NCBI RefSeq assembly: GCF_000283155.1
Contig: NW_004454229.1
Location: 8,192,367 to 8,256,366 of the forward strand
Length of the DNA: 64,000 bases
Origin: Ceratotherium simum simum
Lineage: Eukaryota > Chordata > Mammalia > Perissodactyla > Rhinocerotidae
Direction of reading: 5' to 3'
This document shows, in pieces, positions 58,620 through 64,000 of this stretch. Made by a program: the position numbers and the translations under genes. The notes beneath the pieces are model-generated. The model was not told the origin of the DNA. It did not search any database and saw only the letters and a program-made list of their open reading frames with translations. Within the stretch, counting starts at the first letter, position 1. Each line of letters opens with the position of its first letter.

Positions 58620-58950
58620 ATCTTAGAGTCACATTGCACCACTATTCTCAAAGATTTCTCCCTGGGTTCGTAGGGTAGAACTAAAATTTCCTTCTGAGGA
58701 GGAAACACAAACTGCACTTGTTCATAAAATTAATTATCTTGCCAACAAAAGCCCATTCATTATGGAATTCCCAGATGACTAAGTATATTGAATCTGAGTT
58801 ACTTAGTAATCCTATAGCTTAAATAAGTAAAATCTTGTTAATCAAAGACGTGTCTGGGAAAATTATCCTCCAAACACTGCAGGCTTTAGAACAGCGCCAC
58901 TGAGGCCCTTGAATTTGCAACTATGCCCTGTTTGAAAGTCAGAGCTCTAG
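58620..58950. other. Unassigned sequence
   Basis: Nothing recognised. Confidence 0.5.
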
Positions 58951-58953
58951 TAT

Positions 58954-59293
58954 TGTGGTTTCCAGCCCTTTCAGGTAAAAGTGCTCCCATTTAAACAGAA
59001 AAGAATTTGTGGATCTACTCCGTCATAATAAGAAAAATAGTATTATTAGTTTATGTTGATTTTTAAAACTGCAGTTATAAAAGTAACTGTGTATTCATTT
59101 AATGCATAAATTAATTTGCATTGTACTAATCCTAAGAGTAGCTAGTACACTTATGTAAGGAAATGGTAATACTTTGAGATGGTAGACATTTTTTTCAGCA
59201 TACAAATTCTTGTGCATATGTGGATTTATAGATCCCTTTCAAAAAAAATCTACAGCATCTCACAGTAATCCACAGAGTGGGAACCAACGTTTT
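58954..59293 (+). mobile_element. Possible non-autonomous DNA transposon
   Basis: The ends resemble each other in inverted form ('tggtttccagcccttt' at the left, 'cacagagtgggaaccaa' at the right) and enclose AT-rich sequence without frames. The family is not known to me. Confidence 0.4.
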
Positions 59294-59564
59294 AAAGTAT
59301 TAGGAGTAGAAGGAACATTTAAGCTCATATTAACCATCTCAATACCTATTAAATGCATCCCAGCTTTAATATTTTGAATGCTAGGCGTGTGTTACCTGTT
59401 CGAACATGCTCAAAGACCTGAGAGTCGGGGAGGCTGGAGGAGAGGAGGCGAGGCCACAGAGATGGGTGTGCTAAGTACCTCACAAATTGGTCTATCCTGC
59501 TGGGGAGATATTAGGAAACTCTTTAGAAGGAGCTTAACTCTGTTTCCATCTGTCATGTCCCCTC

Positions 59565-60160
59565 TATCGGTTAGGGTCTGGTCAGGAAAATCAAAACCAC
59601 ACTAGTGATTTCAAATGGGGAATGGGGACAAGGAGGGGGGATGGTAACGCAGGTACCCAGTTCTAAAAGCATTTGAAAGAAAAGGAAGCCGAAAGAGGAC
59701 GGTAAATAATCCCAGAGATCAGTAACTGTGGGAAGCTGCTACCATCCGTAGAGCTGGAGCCCAAAAGGAAGGAGGTGGTGTGAGCAGAGCCTAGGAGCAC
59801 CAAGTGAGATGGTTGCTACTACTTCTGCTGCTGCAGCCACGATGGCCCAACCTACTGATGATACCACTGAGGCCCGCAACCCCTGGCAGTTGCTAGCAAT
59901 CGCCCGCCAGCTCTGCTGCAGCTAGATCCACTGAAGGCAGGTGCTGCACACAGCCACCCATCTCCGCCGAGACAGCACCAGAAGCAGAAACACAAGAGCA
60001 ATGACCTGACCCCCTACCTATCTCCTTACCCCGTGTCTACCCCTGCTTTACAATCTGCTGCTAATACCTCCCACTGGTTAGATAGACAGAGAGGCCAGCC
60101 CTCAAGGGAGTTTGGGAAGTGTAGTTCGCAGAAGTCTAGCCTGTTGTGATACAGACCTGA
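59565..60160 (+). repeat. Unnamed dispersed repeat, copy B
   Basis: 'gtctggtcaggaaaatcaaaacc', 'gagatcagtaactgtggg', 'gctggagcccaaaaggaagg' and a closing 'ccagccctcaagggagtttg' follow the same plan as 47745-48180 and similar mammalian repeats. Not coding. Confidence 0.45.
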
Positions 60161-60164
60161 GCAT

Positions 60165-60745
60165 GGAAAACGTGGAAGGGGGCTAGCAGCAAAAGGCAAA
60201 CAATCAGCTTAATTCAACCCCTTAGCAACCCAGGTCCTCTCCTACGCTTTTAGCCATATTTAACTTCCATCGATAACGGAATCATGATTCTACACAACAA
60301 GACACACTTCTTCCTAACACAAAGATCGTCTCATTTTTTTCAAAAACTAGGAGACATAAAGCCCCACTAACTACCATATCCATGAGCCAATTCCACCTGG
60401 GAATTCTATAACCCAAAAACTGAAAAGAAAGGCGACTACCACCAATACTCATAGAAAATATTAAGAGTAAGGGAAAAGGAAAAAAAAGAAAGAATTGGTC
60501 AATATATATATACATAAAATACAAGAAAGAACATAGATATAGTTGCGTCAATCTTTGTTTCTGTAATGGGTCATTTATTCCATATTTGATGTATCTCCAT
60601 CCCCTTGGTCTTGGCCAGCACTCTGATGGGAACACCGACAGCTAACCTACTGTTTCCCACCACGGTTAGCCCTCCTGCATCTCGGTACAGCACCTTCCAG
60701 AACTAGCCCTGAAAAATGAGAGGAATTTGGCGAACATTATCCTAA
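60165..60745. other. Unassigned sequence
   Basis: A 117-codon minus frame (60282-60635) has no recognisable domain. No named repeat. Confidence 0.45.
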
Positions 60746-60749
60746 ATTT

Positions 60750-63600
60750 AGGTCAGTGTGACTTTGACATTCAATGAATATATGATTTTATGAAATATGT
60801 TAGTAATTTCAGTTAGGTTATTTTCTTTTTGAGTATGGATATATTTTCACCATTTACCTCTGAAGTACTTATCAATATGGTTGTGTTTAAGGCAACCATC
60901 TTGATATTTGTTTTCTATTCATCCCACCTGTTTTTGGTCTCTTTTATCCTTTTTTTCTGATTGCTCTTGGATTAATCCCATAACTACTAGTGCTGCATTT
61001 TATCTTTTCTATTGGTTTATTAACAATAACATTTTGTTTTATTTAGTTAACTATTGCTTTAGAATTTATAGTATGCATCTTTAACTTAACACAGCTCACC
61101 TTCAAATAAGATTAAACTCCTTCACATATAATGTAAGAAGCTGATAGCAATATATTTTCATTTCTCCCTCTCCCTTACTTTTTAATACTCATCATATATT
61201 TTACCTCTGCATATGTTATAAACTCTACAATACACTGTTATTATTTTTTATTTTAAAGAATCAGTATTCTCTTAAATTGTCTAAAATGAGAAGAAAGTAT
61301 TTTGTACTTATCCATGCATTGACCATTTCCAGTGCTGTTCTCTCACGTTACAGATCCCAGTTTCCATCTGGTGTCATTTGCCCTCGGGCTGAAGAACTTC
61401 CTCTAACATTTCTCTTCATGCAGATCTGCAGGTGACATATTCTGTCATCTTTGGCTTGTTTGAAAATGTCTTTATGTTGCCTTTCAATTGTGCACATTGT
61501 CCACTTTCTCCGTTAGAGCTCGTAGCATTTTAACTGTAGTTATTTTTAATTTCCAGGTCTGATAATTCCAAAACCTCTGCCATATCTGAGTCTGGTCCTG
61601 ATGTTTGCTTTCTCTCTGCAGACTGTGTTTTTGCCTTTGCATGTGTCTTCTAGTTTTTTATTGATAGACATAATGTATCAAGTAAAAGGCAACGAAAGAA
61701 ACAGGCAACGAAAGAAACAGGTCTTTCGTGTGAGGTTTAGTGTTTATCCAGCCAGGAGTTAGTCTGTGCTTACTGTTTGCTCTAGCTGTAGATGTCAGAG
61801 GCTAAACTTCCCTCTGATTATTTTATTTTTGTCTTCCTTGTTATTTTTGATTTCCTAAGAGACTCCTTCTTAAATAGGGCCTGAATCTCGCAATTCTTTT
61901 AGCTGTAGTCCTCTGTTATTATACAGTAGCTCAGTTGACGTGGTGGTAAGTGGTACAGGCTCCAGCAACAGGCTTCTGCTGCTTCTCCCACCAGCTGTGA
62001 CTCTTTGTCTTCACCTCTCTCTCCAATTTTCAGGGTGGTCGTTTGCCCTGTGACCTCAATTCTCTTATCAATCTAAGAGGAGTTGTTGATTTTCAGTTTG
62101 TTCAGCTTTCTCTTGCTGTGAAATGGCAGTGACCACTTATAAGGTCTTTACATGTCAGACCAGACACTGGAAGTCTCATTGCCTTCCATTTATGAAGGAT
62201 ATTTTTTCTGGATATAGACATTTAGTTTGACAATTTTTGTACTTTTAGCACATTAAAGGTGTTCTATTGTCTTCTATCCTGCATGTTTCTGATGAGAATT
62301 CAATAGTCACTCTAAGTTTTTCTCTTTTGTATGTAATGTGTCTTTTTCTCTGGCTGCTTTTAAGATTTTCTCCTTATTACCAGTTTTCAGCAATTTGGCT
62401 ATGATGTAGCTTGCTGGTTTTATCTTTTGTGTGTGTTTACCCTCTTGAGATTCTCGGAAAAATTTGGTCAATTATTTCTTCAAATAATTTTTCTCCCACC
62501 ACACACCACCCACCACCCTGTATGGGTCTCTAGTTACATGAATATTAGACTATTTTATATTTTCTCAATGTCACTGAGGCTCTGTTTTTCTTTTTTTCTT
62601 ATGGCTTTTTTTCTTATGTGCTCTCACTTGGATAGTTTCAAGCTTGCTAATCTTTTGTTCTGTTACTAAGCTCATTTCATTTAAGATATTAAATTTTTCA
62701 TCTCTAGGATTTCCATTTGGTTCTCTTTATATCTTTTATTTATTGACCCATATGTTTCTATTATTCTTTAAATCCTTGAAAATATTTATAATGGCAGGTC
62801 TGGAGTCCTTGTCTGCTAATTCCATTATCTCTATAACTTCTGGGCTTATTTCTACTGATTGACTTTTCTTCCAGTTATGGGTGACATTTTTCTGGTTTTT
62901 TGCATGTCTAGTAAATTTTTATTGATTGCTAGACATTATACATTTTACATTATTGAACATCTAGATTTTATTGCCTTCCTTTAAAGAGTGTGAAAGTGTG
63001 TTTTGTCAGGCACTTAATTTGCTTGTGAATCAGCTTGATGTTTTCAAGGCTTGTTTTTAAACTTTGTTAGGGTAAGTCTAGAGTAAGGTTATCCTCTACT
63101 CTGCTACAATGGCATGAACTTTCTTGGGTCTCTACAGAATCCCCTAGATGTTCAACAAGGTCTCTGCACTCTGGCTATTTAGAACTCCCAGCCCTTTGTG
63201 GGCTCTAGGAGTTGTTTGGCTTACAGCTCCTTGGTACATATCGTTTGCCAGATACTTGTTTTTGCTTGACCTCAGAGAGTCCCACTCTACACATGCACAG
63301 GATAGTATTCAGCTGGATTCAAGGGAACCCCTATGTATATTTCTGGATCTCTTTCTGGGCTTACCTCCCTCCTCTATAGTACTCTATCCTGCAATTCAAG
63401 TCACTTAGGCCTCCCCAAATGCCTATCTCTGTTCCCTCAACTCAATGAACCTGTGAACCTTTGCCTGGGGTCCCCCTCCCTGTCCCACCTTATTGTGGCG
63501 CTCACCTTATTTTACCTTCTCACATGGAGCACAATTCTGTGTTGTCCAATGTCTGACAACAGATGAATTGTGTATATTGTTCAGTTTTTCTAGTTGCTTA
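60750..63600 (-). mobile_element. Long ancient L1 (antisense), possibly with a second L1 piece inside
   Basis: Collinear with the left-edge L1. Landmarks in order: 'ctttagaatttatagtatgc', 'ccagtttccatctggtgtca', 'gtaatgtgtctttttctctgg', 'gcaatttggctatgatgtag', 'gtccttgtctgctaattcc', 'ccctccctgtcccacc'. The middle (about 61530-62160, 'gtctgataattccaaaacc') looks like a different L1 segment, either inserted or rearranged. An exact 16-bp tandem duplication lies at 61688-61719. No coding capacity. Confidence 0.7.
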
Positions 63601-63679
63601 TGGCCACTGAGCAAGTGTATTACCAGTGACCAATTATAGCATTTCACTATAGCAATAAGTGTATAGGACATTCCACATG

Positions 63680-64000
63680 TTCATTTATGCATTAATTTAG
63701 CAGACAGCTATTAAATATCTAACAAGTGTCTGGCGCTGTTTCTTAAGAAAAAGCAAAATGGTAGCCTAGAAAAAGTCTAACATTTGAAGTTAAGAGATCT
63801 GGGTTTCAGTCTAGATTCTCCATTTGTTCACTTTGTGACAAGTTATTTAACCTCTCTGAGTCTCGTTTCCTTACTGTTAGACCAGGATAATAATATGCTG
63901 ACTTTGCAGGATTATTGGTAGGCTAAATATATTGTGTATAAAACAACTAGCCAACTCCTGACACACAGCTTGAGGCTGATTGATTGCAATTATTATTTTT
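63680..64000. mobile_element. L2 3' end and MIR SINE at the right edge
   Basis: 63680-63742 is a short reverse L2 end. 63770-64000 is a forward MIR ('gggtttcagtctagattctc', 'caagttatttaacctctctg', ending in ATTATTATTTTT) that reaches the window edge. Confidence 0.8.

Noticed and set aside
1..64000. Search for an undescribed multi-gene system
   Set aside because: The organism is a mammal and the window is repeat-dense non-coding DNA. No operon-like or clustered coding arrangement is present.

Overview
This is mammalian nuclear DNA, very probably from an odd-toed ungulate and most likely an equid. The evidence is the tRNA-derived ERE-type SINE, present as four full or nearly full copies (about 1151, 4738, 6696 and 41867) plus one cut by an assembly gap. 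Around them lie layers common to placental mammals: MIR and L2 fossils, L1, MER20, MER2/Tigger-like and other hAT elements, MaLR LTRs and CR1/L3. The sequence is AT-rich. I found no protein-coding exon, no rRNA or tRNA gene, no CRISPR array and no bacterial or viral gene cluster. The longest open frames are short and mostly fall in L1 ORF2 remains, simple repeats or antisense repeat sequence. The window reads as intergenic or deep intronic DNA.

Layout. 1-8 kb: an old antisense L1 split by an ERE, an L1 3' fragment, two more EREs (one inside an L2), a 391-bp ERV1-type solo LTR and an MLT1A LTR. 8-15 kb: mostly unassigned sequence with MIRs, a MER2-like transposon, a 24-bp minisatellite and MER20. 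15.5-20.5 kb: L2 and MIR mosaics, including a hAT element nested in L2 and carrying an exact recent 64-bp triplication. 24-25.3 kb: antisense L1. 27-29.6 kb: an antisense MaLR provirus remnant carrying a later solo MLT1 LTR.

33.9-40.9 kb is the centrepiece. A hAT element with perfect 8-bp target duplications (AACTGGAC) was split by a nearly full-length sense L1. That L1 keeps a 5' UTR with GC-rich degenerate repeat units, an ORF1 lacking its middle, a decayed ORF2 and a 3' UTR. About 240 bp of non-L1 sequence and a second A-rich tail follow the L1 poly(A), which suggests a 3' transduction.

41-57 kb: a CpG-rich young-looking ERE, CR1/L3, L1 and L2 pieces, a polypyrimidine tract, a degenerate GGT/GAT satellite and several repeat-poor stretches. 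A 315-base run of N (57534-57848) ends inside another ERE. 58-64 kb: MIRs, an unnamed dispersed repeat and a long antisense L1 related to the one at the left edge.

Nothing here works as a gene system. The interest is in nested transposition history, local tandem duplications and a few repeat-poor blocks that might be conserved non-coding elements. Repeat family names come from remembered consensus patterns, not from a database search.
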